A stretch of 64,000 nucleotides of DNA. Source: Paenibacillus_G sp049942825 (GTDB lineage: Bacteria > Bacillota > Bacilli > Paenibacillales > NBRC-103111). Numbering within the stretch: the first letter of the stretch is position 1; each line of letters opens with the position of its first letter. The position numbers and the translations under genes are program-made. Shown in pieces: positions 54,562-63,276 of the stretch. The notes under the pieces are model-generated. The model was not told where the DNA came from. It was given only the letters and a program-made list of their open reading frames with translations, and did no database searches. Location of the stretch: assembly GCF_049942825.1 (NCBI RefSeq), contig NZ_CP187970.1, forward strand, positions 7,316,001-7,380,000, read 5' to 3'.

Positions 54562-55347
54562 TTACTCCCCCCATACCTCCCGCAGCGCCCCACGGAACAA
54601 GGCGTCCAATCCGGCATCCCCCGTACCGCTGCCTGACGGCTGCTGCACGGCTGCCTTCTCGAAGTACGCGATCCGCTCCTCGAGGTACGCGCTGATCGGC
54701 CCGACCTTCGGCTCGTAATCGAGCTCGTCGCCGGCTTTCTTGCGGGCCAGAAGCGTCTGTACGGCCGTGTACAGCTCGCTGTCCTGCGGGATCAGCCGCT
54801 CCACGAGCACATCAAATTCCATGGGGGCCATCGTGCCGAACCGTTCGATCCAGCCGCAGGCCAGCAGCGGACGGAGCACGTAAAAGTACTTTTTGATCTT
54901 CACCTGGTCCCCCTGCAGATACTCGCGGAAGTTGCCCTTCGCCATGTTGAGGTAGTGGTAGATGCAGGACTTCGGCGAGAAGGTCAGCGGGGAGATTCGG
55001 CGAATCTGCTCGGCGGTCGTGTACTTCTCGAGGTACGGCATCGGCGACTGCAGCCACTCGAGCAGAGGCGGATTCGACTTGCGGAAGAGGCGCAGCGCCT
55101 TGCGCAAATCCCATCCGCTCAGGTCCAGCCGGTCCGAGATCGGACGCTCGATGACGTCCCTCCCTTCGTCGATGGAGAGGTACCAATCCAGCGGGCGCAG
55201 GTACAGGAAACGCACGTCATAGTCGCTGTCCTGCGACGGGAAGCCCCAGGCCCTGCTGCCCGACTCGCAGGCGTACAGAATGCGGACGTTCTCCTCCTCT
55301 TCGATGCGGTGAAGCTGGGTGATGATTTCTTCGCGTATGTTCGTCAT
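54562..55347 (-). CDS. YcgL-type predicted nucleotidyltransferase
   Basis: A 261-residue minimal nucleotidyltransferase-fold protein. The active-site motif is CESGSRAWGFPSQDSDYDVRFLYLR (GS...DxD). The middle holds IERPISDRLDLSGWDLRKALRLFRKSNPPLLEWLQSP, typical of this family. AAGGAGG lies nine bases before the ATG. It begins 43 bases downstream of the Ro-like gene and likely forms an operon with it. RNA end modification is a plausible role, inferred from context; the substrate is unknown. Confidence 0.85.
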   Translation of the reverse strand: MTNIREEIITQLHRIEEEENVRILYACESGSRAWGFPSQDSDYDVRFLYLRPLDWYLSIDEGRDVIERPISDRLDLSGWDLRKALRLFRKSNPPLLEWLQSPMPYLEKYTTAEQIRRISPLTFSPKSCIYHYLNMAKGNFREYLQGDQVKIKKYFYVLRPLLACGWIERFGTMAPMEFDVLVERLIPQDSELYTAVQTLLARKKAGDELDYEPKVGPISAYLEERIAYFEKAAVQQPSGSGTGDAGLDALFRGALREVWGE

Positions 55348-55390
55348 GCTGTTTTTCCTCCTTGATCACACCGGATACTGCTCCCGGAAC

Positions 55391-56902
55391 TCATCCGGCA
55401 GTTTCCTTTTCCCACTCCATTGTTGCCACCCGTTCCACCAGGGAACCGTACCCCTGCGATGCCTGCGCAATATAAGACAGAACCGTATCGCTCCAGCCGT
55501 AGATATAAAAGGTTCGCGGGTCCTCCGGCGGCACCATCGCATGCCGGTACGGTGCGATATCCACGATGAACGCCTGCGCCTCCGGATTCACCTTCGCCCG
55601 GTAAGCCTGCAGATCGCGGTAGAACGGGCTGCCGCTGTTCTGCTGCTCATCCGTAATGATAATGATGCGGTCCACGTGCTGCTTCTCACGGGTCAACCTG
55701 CGCACCGGCGCGCCGGTGTCCGTCCCCCCGCGGGTGTGGATCTGCTCCGCCTGCCCCAGAATACTGTCGTACCGGGAAGGCCTCGGATCGACAACCTCGG
55801 TATCGAAAAGCCAGAAGATCGACTCCCCCTGCGTCTTCTTGTAGAGCGCCAGGGCGAACACGGAGCCGGTCTGCAGGTACTCGCCGTTCATCGAGCCCGA
55901 GATGTCGAGGAAGACGGCGGTGCGGCCCGGCAGCTCCGGCAAGGCGTCGAAGGTAAGGTCAACCGCCGCACGCAGGGCATCCCGCAGCTCGGGGTGCCCG
56001 ACCTGGCGGAAGGCCGCCGCAAAACGGAACGGCAGGATGCGGGAGCGTTCCAGCGCTTCGCGGTCGGTCAGCCGGTTCACCGCATACCGCAGGTGCTCGG
56101 GGGAGCCGAACACCCCCGCGCGGTCCAGCGCGTTCAGGTGGCGCAGCAGCGCGAACTGCGGCATCTGGTACAGCAGCGCTTCCCAGACCGCCCGCGTCGG
56201 CTGGATCGCGCCGGTGACCGTCTCATATGGCAGCCGGCCTTCCACGATCCAGTGCAGCTGCTCGGCTTCCGAACCAGCGCGCTTCAGCTCCTCGAACGCC
56301 GCGATCTGGGGCAGCAGCGACAGGTCCGTCTCTTTGCCCCGCAGGCAGCGGAACAGCGCGCGCTGCTTCTCATCCGCGGGCTTCGGATGCGCTGTAGCGA
56401 TCGCGTCGCCAAGGCTGTAGCCCCGGCCGCGCCCGTTGTACTTCAGCGCCCAATACTCGGTGACGCCGGAGAGGAACCCCTTCACCTGCCGCTTCACGGC
56501 GCGACCGCCCTGTCCGCGTCCCAGCCCCCGCAGGACCGTGAGGAAGTCCGCCAGGTCGGACGGAATGCGGACGACGCCGGGGAAGGCCCGTGCGAACAGG
56601 TCCGGGCGGATGCCCGAGAGCACGGCCAGCCCGTACAGGGGCTGCAGGCGCATGAAGCCCTCGCTTCGTGCGAAGACGAGCGCCCGGGCCATGAACTGCG
56701 GGTCGTGCTGCGCCATCTCCAAATGCATCCGGTGCGCGTCTTCCAGCAGCTCGCCCCCGTCGGCATAGAACGTACTGCCCATCGTATTGGTCAGCAGCGT
56801 CTGCAGATACTGCTCCTCGAGGGAGCGGGTATGTACGGCATAGCCTTCATGGTTATAGATTTCAGGCCGCATGCGGCCGAATAACTTGCGTGCATGGCTC
56901 AT
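55391..56902 (-). CDS. rsr: Ro60-like TROVE/vWA protein (Rsr)
   Basis: A 503-residue bacterial Ro homologue. It starts at 56902 (MSHARKLFGRM), with AAGGAGG nine bases upstream. Residues 20-340 form the TROVE HEAT-repeat ring that binds Y RNA and misfolded RNA ends. Residues 350-500 form a vWA domain with the MIDAS motif FLDISGSM and later TDTGAP and IITDEQQN. Ro proteins work with exonucleases in RNA quality control under stress. Three Y-RNA-like genes lie directly upstream on the same strand and a nucleotidyltransferase gene downstream. Confidence 0.92.
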   Translation of the reverse strand: MSHARKLFGRMRPEIYNHEGYAVHTRSLEEQYLQTLLTNTMGSTFYADGGELLEDAHRMHLEMAQHDPQFMARALVFARSEGFMRLQPLYGLAVLSGIRPDLFARAFPGVVRIPSDLADFLTVLRGLGRGQGGRAVKRQVKGFLSGVTEYWALKYNGRGRGYSLGDAIATAHPKPADEKQRALFRCLRGKETDLSLLPQIAAFEELKRAGSEAEQLHWIVEGRLPYETVTGAIQPTRAVWEALLYQMPQFALLRHLNALDRAGVFGSPEHLRYAVNRLTDREALERSRILPFRFAAAFRQVGHPELRDALRAAVDLTFDALPELPGRTAVFLDISGSMNGEYLQTGSVFALALYKKTQGESIFWLFDTEVVDPRPSRYDSILGQAEQIHTRGGTDTGAPVRRLTREKQHVDRIIIITDEQQNSGSPFYRDLQAYRAKVNPEAQAFIVDIAPYRHAMVPPEDPRTFYIYGWSDTVLSYIAQASQGYGSLVERVATMEWEKETAG

Positions 56903-57007
56903 GGTGGGAAGCCTCCTTAAGGATAACCGGCATTGCCGTCCTTGTGGACGGTGCGCCTTTGGCAGGGTAGACCCAAGCAGACTTGATTTTTCTTCTACTG
57001 AATAAGG

Positions 57008-57117
57008 CCGGCGAGGAAGAAGGGGGAAGGAGCTGCAGGAGTCGAACCTGCGGCCGAACCCGAAGTCCGGCCTGTCATCGTTAGCGATCGAAGGAACCCT
57101 CCCCGGCGCCTCGCCGG
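57008..57117 (-). ncRNA. Y-RNA-like RNA, copy C, with T-arm
   Basis: Terminal stem CCGGCGAGG / CCTCGCCGG (nine perfect pairs), an internal loop, a second stem GGGGAGGG / CCTTCCCC, then GGTTCCTTCGA. The apical part has a hairpin GGCCGGAC / GTTCGGCC and a T-arm mimic, GCAGG-TTCGACT-CCTGC, with the classic seven-base T-loop. No D-arm is seen. It ends 105 bases before the Ro-like gene. Stem pairing and the shared CGAGGCGC...TTCCTTCGA block identify it as a sibling of copies A and B. Confidence 0.75.
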
Positions 57118-57165
57118 ATTTGTTGGGATACGGGCAGTACAGCATTCATGCAGATCGGGAAAGAA

Positions 57166-57280
57166 GAAGCGAGGAAAATGGCGAAAAGGTTTCGGCGCGC
57201 TCCTAACCGATGTGTGAATCTCGGCGCGCCTTTCATTTTCAATTTGGAAGTCGAAGGAACCCTTTCAGGCGCCTCGCTTC
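57166..57280 (-). ncRNA. Y-RNA-like RNA, copy B, without tRNA mimic
   Basis: Terminal stem GAAGCGAGG / CCTCGCTTC (nine pairs), then CGCC, a second stem GAAAGGGT / ACCTTTTC, and the shared GGGTTCCTTCGA block. The apical part is a GGCGCGC / GCGCGCC stem with an inner CCGA / TCGG; no T-arm or D-arm is present. It resembles the canonical Y form without the tRNA-like module. Confidence 0.7.
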
Positions 57281-57320
57281 CTTCATACCAGGATCCGCAT
57301 TGCCTCTGCCCATGCAGCCG

Positions 57321-57439
57321 GATCTTCGAGGGAGTGAGCGGAAAGGGAAGACTGCTCTACCCACTAAGCTATCCCGCCTGATGCGGGAGCCGGACTCGAA
57401 CCGGCGGCACGAAGGACCCCTTCCTGCGCCTCGGAGATC
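57321..57439 (-). ncRNA. Y-RNA-like RNA, copy A, with permuted tRNA-like module (YrlA type)
   Basis: Terminal stem GATCT-c-CGAGG / CCTCG-a-AGATC, second stem GGAAGGGG / CCCTTTCC, then GTCCTTCG. The apical module holds in order a T-arm GCCGG-TTCGAGT-CCGGC, an acceptor-like hairpin TCCCGC / GCGGGA closed by a short loop, and a D-arm AGCTTAGTGGGTAGAGC. This T-acceptor-D order is the tRNA mimicry known for bacterial YrlA RNAs. It should be bound by the Ro-like protein encoded downstream. Confidence 0.78.
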
Positions 57440-57620
57440 GTCGTGAGCCGAAGCGGCATGCCGTCCGTCTCACACCCTTATCATCGCTCATTTCCGCCGC
57501 CGTGAACATGGCGCAAGTATTACGACGAGGTGCTGCCGCCAAAAATTTTGTGGTAGCCCCCCCTTTCCCCCTCCTGCTACAATAGGTGAACGAGAATGAA
57601 CCGAACGGAGGCATGACCCG

Positions 57621-58988
57621 ATGGCCCGGGAGAGCTTTGATAAAGAAATCCAATTCCTCCGCATGCTGGTGCTGACCAGCGGCGCCTATGACCGGCAGCA
57701 GTATGCCCGGCGGCTTGGCATCTCCGTCCACACCTTCGACAAGACGATCCGGCGCCTGAAGGAGGTGCTCGGTACGGTGTACCGCCAGCTTCCCGGGGAA
57801 GAGAGCCGGGAGTTCGCGGATATGCTCCGCTACCGCTACTTCGAATCGGCCGACCCGCTGCTCCTGTTCCTGTACCGGGCGAAGTCGCTCAAGGAATCGG
57901 AGAGCCGCCGGCTCGCCCTGCTGCTCTCTTCACTTCAGGAGACGCCGCAGACGGCACTCGAACTGCTCGACACGTGCTGCTCGGAGCTGCCGGATGACTC
58001 TCTCCTGCCCGATGAGAAAACGGTCCGCTCCGACCTCAAATACCTCGAGGAGGTGGGGGTCATCCGCCGGGAGCCCGGCCCGCGGCCCTACCGCTACCGG
58101 CTGCAGAACAGCCTTCTGACGGAGCTCTCCTTCGATGAGCTGTGCGATCTGTACGACTATGTGGATATCATGGCCAACACACAGGTCCCTTCCGTACAAG
58201 GGTATCTGCTGCGCGACAGCCTCAAGCGGGCTCTTCGGATCAAAGCGTACGACATGGATGCGGCGGACGGGAGCCCGCGTCAAGACCGGATGAATCTGCT
58301 GACCGAGCCTTTTTGCTACAAATATCATTATCCCTCCCGCATCCTGGACGAGGCCCATCTGCACACCCTGCTGCATGCGATCGAGCATCGGCGCAGGATT
58401 CAGTTCTTATACTTCTCGCCGAAGTCCGGAGCCCACTACAGCTCGCGCAACACGAACCCGCTCTTCGAACGCGAGACAAGCGGCACCCTGGAGAGCGCAC
58501 AGCCGCTCAGGGTGGTCTACGATCACCAGTATGGGCGCTGGTACCTGCTGGCCGCGCACCCGAAGATGGGCATCCGCACGTACCGGGTCGAGGGGATGAC
58601 CCAGATCGAGGAGGGCGAGGAAGTTCCCGAGGACGTCCATCTGGAGCGCCAGCAGGTGCTGCAGATGAAGCTCAGCCGCAGCTGGCTGCTCGACACTTCG
58701 CGTCCCGTCAAGGTCCGGGCCCGGTTCTACCGCCCGGCCGGCGGGCAGCCCGATTGGATCCGGGAACGCGTGGAGCTGCAGGGACAGTGGGGGTGCATCA
58801 CCGAGGAGGATGAGACCTCCTTCGTCTACGAGATCGAGGTCAGCGGCACCACCGAGATCAAGCCGTGGCTGCGCAGCTTCGGTTCCAGCTGTGAGGTGCT
58901 GGAGCCCCGGCACCTGCGTCAGGAGTTGATCGACGAATGGAAGGAGATTGAAGGCTATTATGGAGCGCAGGATTCCGAATCCCTTTGA
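57621..58988 (+). CDS. WYL-domain regulator (first)
   Basis: A 455-residue protein with an N-terminal helix-turn-helix (RQQYARRLGISVHTFDKTIRRLKEVL, residues 26-50), a second winged-helix-like part (EKTVRSDLKYLEEVGVIRRE) and a WYL domain (about 255-350: HAIEHRRRIQFLYFSPK, QPLRVVYDHQYGRWYLLAAHPK) with a C-terminal WCX-like extension. WYL proteins sense nucleic-acid or nucleotide ligands and often regulate RNA-repair and defence loci. GGAGG precedes the ATG. It is divergent from the Y-RNA/Ro unit and overlaps the second WYL gene. Confidence 0.88.
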   Translation: MARESFDKEIQFLRMLVLTSGAYDRQQYARRLGISVHTFDKTIRRLKEVLGTVYRQLPGEESREFADMLRYRYFESADPLLLFLYRAKSLKESESRRLALLLSSLQETPQTALELLDTCCSELPDDSLLPDEKTVRSDLKYLEEVGVIRREPGPRPYRYRLQNSLLTELSFDELCDLYDYVDIMANTQVPSVQGYLLRDSLKRALRIKAYDMDAADGSPRQDRMNLLTEPFCYKYHYPSRILDEAHLHTLLHAIEHRRRIQFLYFSPKSGAHYSSRNTNPLFERETSGTLESAQPLRVVYDHQYGRWYLLAAHPKMGIRTYRVEGMTQIEEGEEVPEDVHLERQQVLQMKLSRSWLLDTSRPVKVRARFYRPAGGQPDWIRERVELQGQWGCITEEDETSFVYEIEVSGTTEIKPWLRSFGSSCEVLEPRHLRQELIDEWKEIEGYYGAQDSESL

Positions 58989-59775
58989 AAAAATATTCAG
59001 CTACAGCATCATGAGCCGGCTGGACGAGTCGGCTGCTTTCACGTCGACGTCCCATGAACGTGCCTGGCTGAAACGCATGCTGGAGCACCCGGCCGCCTCC
59101 GAGGCCTTCACCGCTGAGACGCTGGGCAAGCTGCGGGGCCTGCTCGCGGGCGAGGACGACCTGAGCTTCTCCGGCGGCTTCCTGGAGAAGGCAGGGGCAG
59201 CCGCGCGGCCGCTGTACCATCCCCTGCTCCGCCCGCTGCGCCGGATGATCCTGGCAAGCTCCGGCATGCGCCTGACGATCCGGACGCGGAGCGGCCTCGA
59301 ATTCAGCGGACAGCCCGGCTTCCCGTACAAGCTGGAGTATTCGATCGCCCGCAGGGAATGGTACCTGATCTGGTACCATCTTACGGAGCAGACCCTCCTG
59401 ACGACCAAACTCGGGACCGTGCTCGAAGTAGGTGCGGAACCGGTCGGCAAGACGGAAGCCGCCGCAGTGCTGGGGAGTATCAAAACCATCCTAGATGCCC
59501 GCCGGGAGCAGGCGCTGATCGAAGTGCTGCCCGCTTACCGCAGGGAGCTGTCGCGGATCCTGTATGCCTTCTCCTGCTTCGACAAGGAAGTCATCTACGA
59601 GGAAGAACAGGAGGTTTACGGGATCCGGCTGACCTACCTCAGCGATGAGGCGGAGTATGTTCTCTCACGGCTGCGGTTTCTCGGCAAGCGGGTCCGGGTC
59701 GTGGAGGGCCCCCGGCTGCAGCAGCGGATGCTGGAATCAGCCCGCCTGGCCCTGGGGCGGTATGGGCAGGGATAG
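58960..59775 (+). CDS. WYL-domain protein (second)
   Basis: A 271-residue protein that overlaps the previous gene by 29 bases. A central WYL-like domain is seen in GMRLTIRTRSGLEFSGQPGFPYKLEYSIARREWYLIWYHLTEQTLLTT, and a C-terminal WCX-like region follows; the N-terminal 90 residues lack an obvious helix-turn-helix. The start at 58960 (MERRIPNPFEKIF) has GAAGG five bases upstream, better than the earlier TTG. It is probably a partner or co-regulator of the first WYL protein. Confidence 0.82.
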   Translation: MERRIPNPFEKIFSYSIMSRLDESAAFTSTSHERAWLKRMLEHPAASEAFTAETLGKLRGLLAGEDDLSFSGGFLEKAGAAARPLYHPLLRPLRRMILASSGMRLTIRTRSGLEFSGQPGFPYKLEYSIARREWYLIWYHLTEQTLLTTKLGTVLEVGAEPVGKTEAAAVLGSIKTILDARREQALIEVLPAYRRELSRILYAFSCFDKEVIYEEEQEVYGIRLTYLSDEAEYVLSRLRFLGKRVRVVEGPRLQQRMLESARLALGRYGQG

Positions 59776-59821
59776 AGGGGCGGCCAGCCTGCAGCAGCAC
59801 GGCAAGCACGCCGCTTACGCG

Positions 59822-59852
59822 AAGAACCGTCCGGATGGCCAGGACGGTTCTT
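59822..59852. terminator. Hairpin after the WYL genes
   Basis: A perfect 11-base-pair stem AAGAACCGTCC / GGACGGTTCTT, without a long T run, 46 bases beyond the second WYL gene. Confidence 0.55.
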
Positions 59853-59902
59853 GCGCATGCGCAGTGTTGGATGGGGGACGCTGGGTAAAAAAACGAAATT
59901 AC

Positions 59903-60028
59903 GGAACTCAGATGCGTTATGCTCTTCATGGCAGGGATGATTTTCAACATAGAAGAACTGAGATTCGCTATGTTGATGAATGGGCAGGCTGTGGGATGAA
60001 ATCGGCAGCCATAGCGCATCTGAGTTCC
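59903..60028. repeat. Long inverted repeat with a third degenerate copy
   Basis: GGAACTCAGATGCG (59903-59916) recurs inverted as CGCATCTGAGTTCC (60015-60028). Between them GAACTGAGATTCGCTATG is a further imperfect direct copy. It is possibly a dispersed palindromic element of this genome. No gene is seen in it. Confidence 0.55.
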
Positions 60029-60108
60029 GCTATCGGCTGGAAAATGACGGGAAATATCCGAATAAGGCATCCTGGTTCCTTTATATGAGCTGAACGGGTG
60101 ATCGCCAG

Positions 60109-60690
60109 GACACCAACGCTCGGCCGCCTCCGTCGCCTCCGTTACCTCGGCCTCTCCCGGTCACCTTGGCTTCATCGTCGGTCACTTCGGTCACCTCAGT
60201 CGCCCCGATCTCATGGGTCGCTTCTGCCTCTTCCATCGCTTCGACCGCCCCGGTAGCCTAATTCGGCTCAGTTAATTTGTCGCTTCGGTTGCTTTAGTCG
60301 CCTTGGTCGCCTCAGTCACCTCGATCTCATCAATCGCTTCGGTTGCTTCGGTCACCTCGGCCGCCTCACTTGCCTTGGTCACCTCCGTCACATGGCCTCT
60401 TCGGTAGCCTCGGTCGTCTCGGTCGCCTCCGTTACCTCGGTCTCTCCGGTCACCTTGGCTTCATCGTCGGTCACTACGATCGCCCAGTCACTTCCGCCAC
60501 CTCAGACGCCCTGGTCACCTCGCCTTCTTCGTCGGTCGCTTCGGTCGCCTCATTTGCCTTGGTCGCCTCCGTCACCTCGCGCCTCGGTCACTTCCTTGAT
60601 CTCAGTCGCCTCCGTCACTTCAGTCGCCCCTGTCACTCAGTCAGCCAATTGCCTCTATCGATCGGTCGCTTCCGTCTTCCACCCTCCACC
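60109..60690. repeat. Degenerate minisatellite, gene-free
   Basis: About 580 bases of imperfect short units close to TCGGTCRCCTCRGTC. A block of about 52 bases starting CGCCTCCGTTACCTCGG occurs at 60134 and again at 60424. Read on the minus strand the units spell Val-Thr-Glu-Ala-type repeats, but frames are interrupted. The gap 59776-60760 holds no gene that I can support. Confidence 0.6.
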
Positions 60691-60760
60691 GCCTCCCTCT
60701 CGGACTCATCCATGCTGTGCCTCTATCCCTCTCCGGCCGCGACGCTGGCCCACCCGTGTT

Positions 60761-61258
60761 TCACCGGTACATCATCCGCGTCCGCTCCATGAGCTCCTCG
60801 AGCATTGCCAGCGCCCGCCTGACGCCCTCCTCCTTGCCGAGCAGGAACTGGGACTCGGCCGCCTCGCTCGTCGGCAGCCCCGCGATGCGCTCCGCTTCCT
60901 CTTCGAGCTGCTGCCTCAGTACGTTGAGCTGCAGCTGACCGAGTCCGCGATCCATCTCGGTCTCGCTGCGCACCCGCTCTTTTCGGTCCAGCTCCCGCTC
61001 CAAGAACGCGTCGATGTCCATCTCCATGAAGCGAGATGCCGTTCTTAGGATGCGGGTGAATTGCTCCGTGCGGTTCGTATGCAGCCGGAGCTCATGGCCT
61101 GTATGCCGGATCATGAAGCGGCACAGAAGCTCGTCGCTGTCCGTATGGCTGTTGTGCAGCAGCGAGTATTCCCCCTGAAAGTGCCCTTCCTTCTCGATAT
61201 ACTTGCCGAGTGCCGTATATTCATGGCAGGCGCTGCAGTACAGCAAATAGTCCCGCAA
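60761..61258 (-). CDS. Hypothetical protein downstream of groEL
   Basis: A protein of 165 residues. The start is placed at the TTG at 61258 (LRDYLLYCSACHEYTALGKY), which follows GGAGGGGG; the ATG 15 codons upstream lies in the groEL terminator stem and has no ribosome site. An N-terminal CxxC pair could bind metal, and the last 90 residues are strongly helical and charged (FLERELDRKERVRSETEMD, LRQQLEEEAERIAGL), probably coiled coil. Family not recognised. Confidence 0.65.
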   Translation of the reverse strand: MRDYLLYCSACHEYTALGKYIEKEGHFQGEYSLLHNSHTDSDELLCRFMIRHTGHELRLHTNRTEQFTRILRTASRFMEMDIDAFLERELDRKERVRSETEMDRGLGQLQLNVLRQQLEEEAERIAGLPTSEAAESQFLLGKEEGVRRALAMLEELMERTRMMYR

Positions 61259-61286
61259 GCTGCCCCCTCCTTCCCCGGGGATGGAT

Positions 61287-61315
61287 AGAAGAAACCCGTC
61301 CATGCCGGACGGGTC
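61287..61315 (-). terminator. Rho-independent terminator of groEL
   Basis: On the minus strand GACCCGTCC, loop GGCAT, GGACGGGT and then TTCTTC, directly after the groEL stop. Confidence 0.8.
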
Positions 61316-61322
61316 GCTTCAC

Positions 61323-62939
61323 TTACATATCCATATCGGCTCCGGCCCCGCTGCCGAGCTTCTTCGACTCCGGCTTGTCGCTGACGACACACTCGGTCGT
61401 CAGGAACAGGGATGCTACGGACGCGGCATGCTGCAGTGCGGAGCGGGTGACCTTCGCCGGATCGACGATGCCCGACTCGATCATATTCACCCACTCGCCG
61501 GTAGCGGCGTTGAAGCCGACGCCGGCCGGCTCGCGCTTGATGCGCTCGATGACGACGGAGCCGTCGATGCCCGCATTCGCGGCGATCGTGCGCAGCGGCG
61601 CTTCGAGCGCATGGCGGACGATGCGGATCCCGGTCGCTTCGTCGCTGTCCTCGGAAGTCAGCGCTTCGACCGCCTGGATCGCATGGATCAAGGCTACGCC
61701 GCCGCCGGCCACGATGCCTTCCTGCACGGCCGCGCGTGTGGCGTTCAGTGCGTCTTCGATTCGCAGCTTTTTCTCCTTGAGCTCGGTCTCCGTCGCCGCC
61801 CCGACCTTGATGACCGCCACGCCGCCGGCCAGCTTCGCCAGACGCTCCTGGAGCTTCTCGCGGTCAAAGTCCGACGTTGTCTCCTCGATGAGGTTGCGGA
61901 TCTGCTGCACGCGCGCCTCAATCTCCGGACGGCTGCCGTAGCCGTCGACGACGGTCGTGTTCTCCTTCGTGACGTGGATCTGGCGGGCGCGGCCCAGCTG
62001 GTCAAGCGAGGTGCTCTTGAGGTCCAGCCCCAGCTCATCTGTGATCACCTGGCCGCCGGTCAGGACTGCGAGGTCCTGCAACATCGCCTTGCGGCGGTCG
62101 CCGAAGCCGGGCGCCTTGACCGCCACGCAGGTGAAGGTGCCGCGCAGCTTGTTGACCACGAGGGTCGCCAGCGCTTCCCCTTCGACATTCTCGGCGACGA
62201 TCAGCAGCGGCTTGCCCTGCTTGATCACCTGCTCAAGCACCGGCAGCAGGTCCTGCAGGGACGAGATTTTCTTGTCCGTAATGAGCACGTAAGGCTCGTC
62301 CAGTACGGCTTCCATCTTGTCTGAGTCGGTGATCATATAAGGCGAGATGTACCCGCGGTCGAACTGCATGCCGTCCACGGTTTCGAGCTCCGTCTGGAAG
62401 CCCTTGGACTCCTCGACCGTAATGACGCCGTCCTTGCCCACCTTCTCCATCGCTTCGGCGATGAGTTCGCCGACCGTGTCGTCCGCCGCCGAGATTGCGG
62501 CAACCTGAGCGATCTCGTGCTTCTGCTCGACGGTCTTGGCCGTGCTCAGAATCCCGTCTACCGCTACACGGACCGCCTTATCGATCCCCTTGCGGACCAC
62601 CATCGGGTTGGCCCCGGAAGTGACATTCTTGAGCCCTTCGCGGATCATGGCCTGGGCGAGCACCGTCGCCGTCGTCGTGCCGTCACCGGCCACATCGTTC
62701 GTCTTCGTGGCGACTTCCTTGACGAGCTTGGCGCCCATGTTCTCAAAAGGATCTTCGAGCTCGATCTCCTTGGCGATCGTCACGCCGTCATTGGTGATGA
62801 GCGGCGAGCCGAATTTTTTCTCCAGCACGACATTGCGGCCCTTCGGCCCCAGCGTGACCTTCACGGCATTGGCCAATGTATCTACACCGCGGAGCATCGC
62901 CCGGCGGGATTCTTCACTGAACAGGATGTGCTTAGCCAT
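61323..62939 (-). CDS. groEL: Chaperonin GroEL
   Basis: A 538-residue group I chaperonin that folds proteins in an ATP-driven cage with GroES. Canonical segments are NAVKVTLGPKGRNVVLEKKFG, NDVAGDGTTTATVLAQ, AISAADDTVGELIAEAMEKVG, VKAPGFGDRRKAML and GGVALI. The C-terminus ends LGSGAGADMDM rather than in the usual Gly-Gly-Met tail, and the N-terminus MAKHILFSEESRR is slightly divergent. Its ATG lies inside the end of groES (eight-base overlap), tighter than the usual spacing. Confidence 0.96.
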   Translation of the reverse strand: MAKHILFSEESRRAMLRGVDTLANAVKVTLGPKGRNVVLEKKFGSPLITNDGVTIAKEIELEDPFENMGAKLVKEVATKTNDVAGDGTTTATVLAQAMIREGLKNVTSGANPMVVRKGIDKAVRVAVDGILSTAKTVEQKHEIAQVAAISAADDTVGELIAEAMEKVGKDGVITVEESKGFQTELETVDGMQFDRGYISPYMITDSDKMEAVLDEPYVLITDKKISSLQDLLPVLEQVIKQGKPLLIVAENVEGEALATLVVNKLRGTFTCVAVKAPGFGDRRKAMLQDLAVLTGGQVITDELGLDLKSTSLDQLGRARQIHVTKENTTVVDGYGSRPEIEARVQQIRNLIEETTSDFDREKLQERLAKLAGGVAVIKVGAATETELKEKKLRIEDALNATRAAVQEGIVAGGGVALIHAIQAVEALTSEDSDEATGIRIVRHALEAPLRTIAANAGIDGSVVIERIKREPAGVGFNAATGEWVNMIESGIVDPAKVTRSALQHAASVASLFLTTECVVSDKPESKKLGSGAGADMDM

Positions 62940-63246
62940 TCGTTACCAGCTCCTTTTCACCGGCAGGCTGCAGAACCGCCAGAATATCCGATTCTCTCAT
63001 GATCATAAGCTCCTTGCCTTCAGCCTTGATCTCGGTTCCCCCGTACTTGCTGTACAGAACGGTGTCGCCCTCACGCACATCGGGCGGGATCACTTTGCCG
63101 TTCTCCAAGCGCCCCCGGCCCACCGCCACCACGGTGCCCTGCATCGGTTTTTCCTTCGCCTTCTCGGGAAGCACGATGCCGCTGGCCGTCACTTCCTCCT
63201 GCTTCAGAGGTTCGATGACAACACGGTCACCCAAAGGTTTCAACAT
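62932..63246 (-). CDS. groES: Co-chaperonin GroES
   Basis: A 104-residue GroES. Seen are MLKPLGDRVVIEPLKQEEVTASGIVLPEKAKEKPMQGTVVAVG with the mobile loop, then VREGDTVLYSKYGGTEIKAEGKELMIMRESDILAVL. About ten extra residues (QPAGEKELVTNG) extend beyond the usual end and carry the overlap with groEL. GGGAGG lies upstream. It is the first gene of the operon, behind a CIRCE element. Confidence 0.95.
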   Translation of the reverse strand: MLKPLGDRVVIEPLKQEEVTASGIVLPEKAKEKPMQGTVVAVGRGRLENGKVIPPDVREGDTVLYSKYGGTEIKAEGKELMIMRESDILAVLQPAGEKELVTNG

Positions 63247-63276
63247 CGGAATTCATCCTCCCATTACGGAATTGGT

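Noticed and set aside
57321..57420. Ordinary tRNA gene
   Set aside because: T-arm and D-arm are present but in permuted order, with no anticodon arm and inside a Y-RNA stem; a YrlA-type mimic explains it better.
60343..61048. Plus-strand frames rich in Ser, Pro and Val
   Set aside because: They arise from the minisatellite and from antisense to the gene after groEL; no ribosome site or family.
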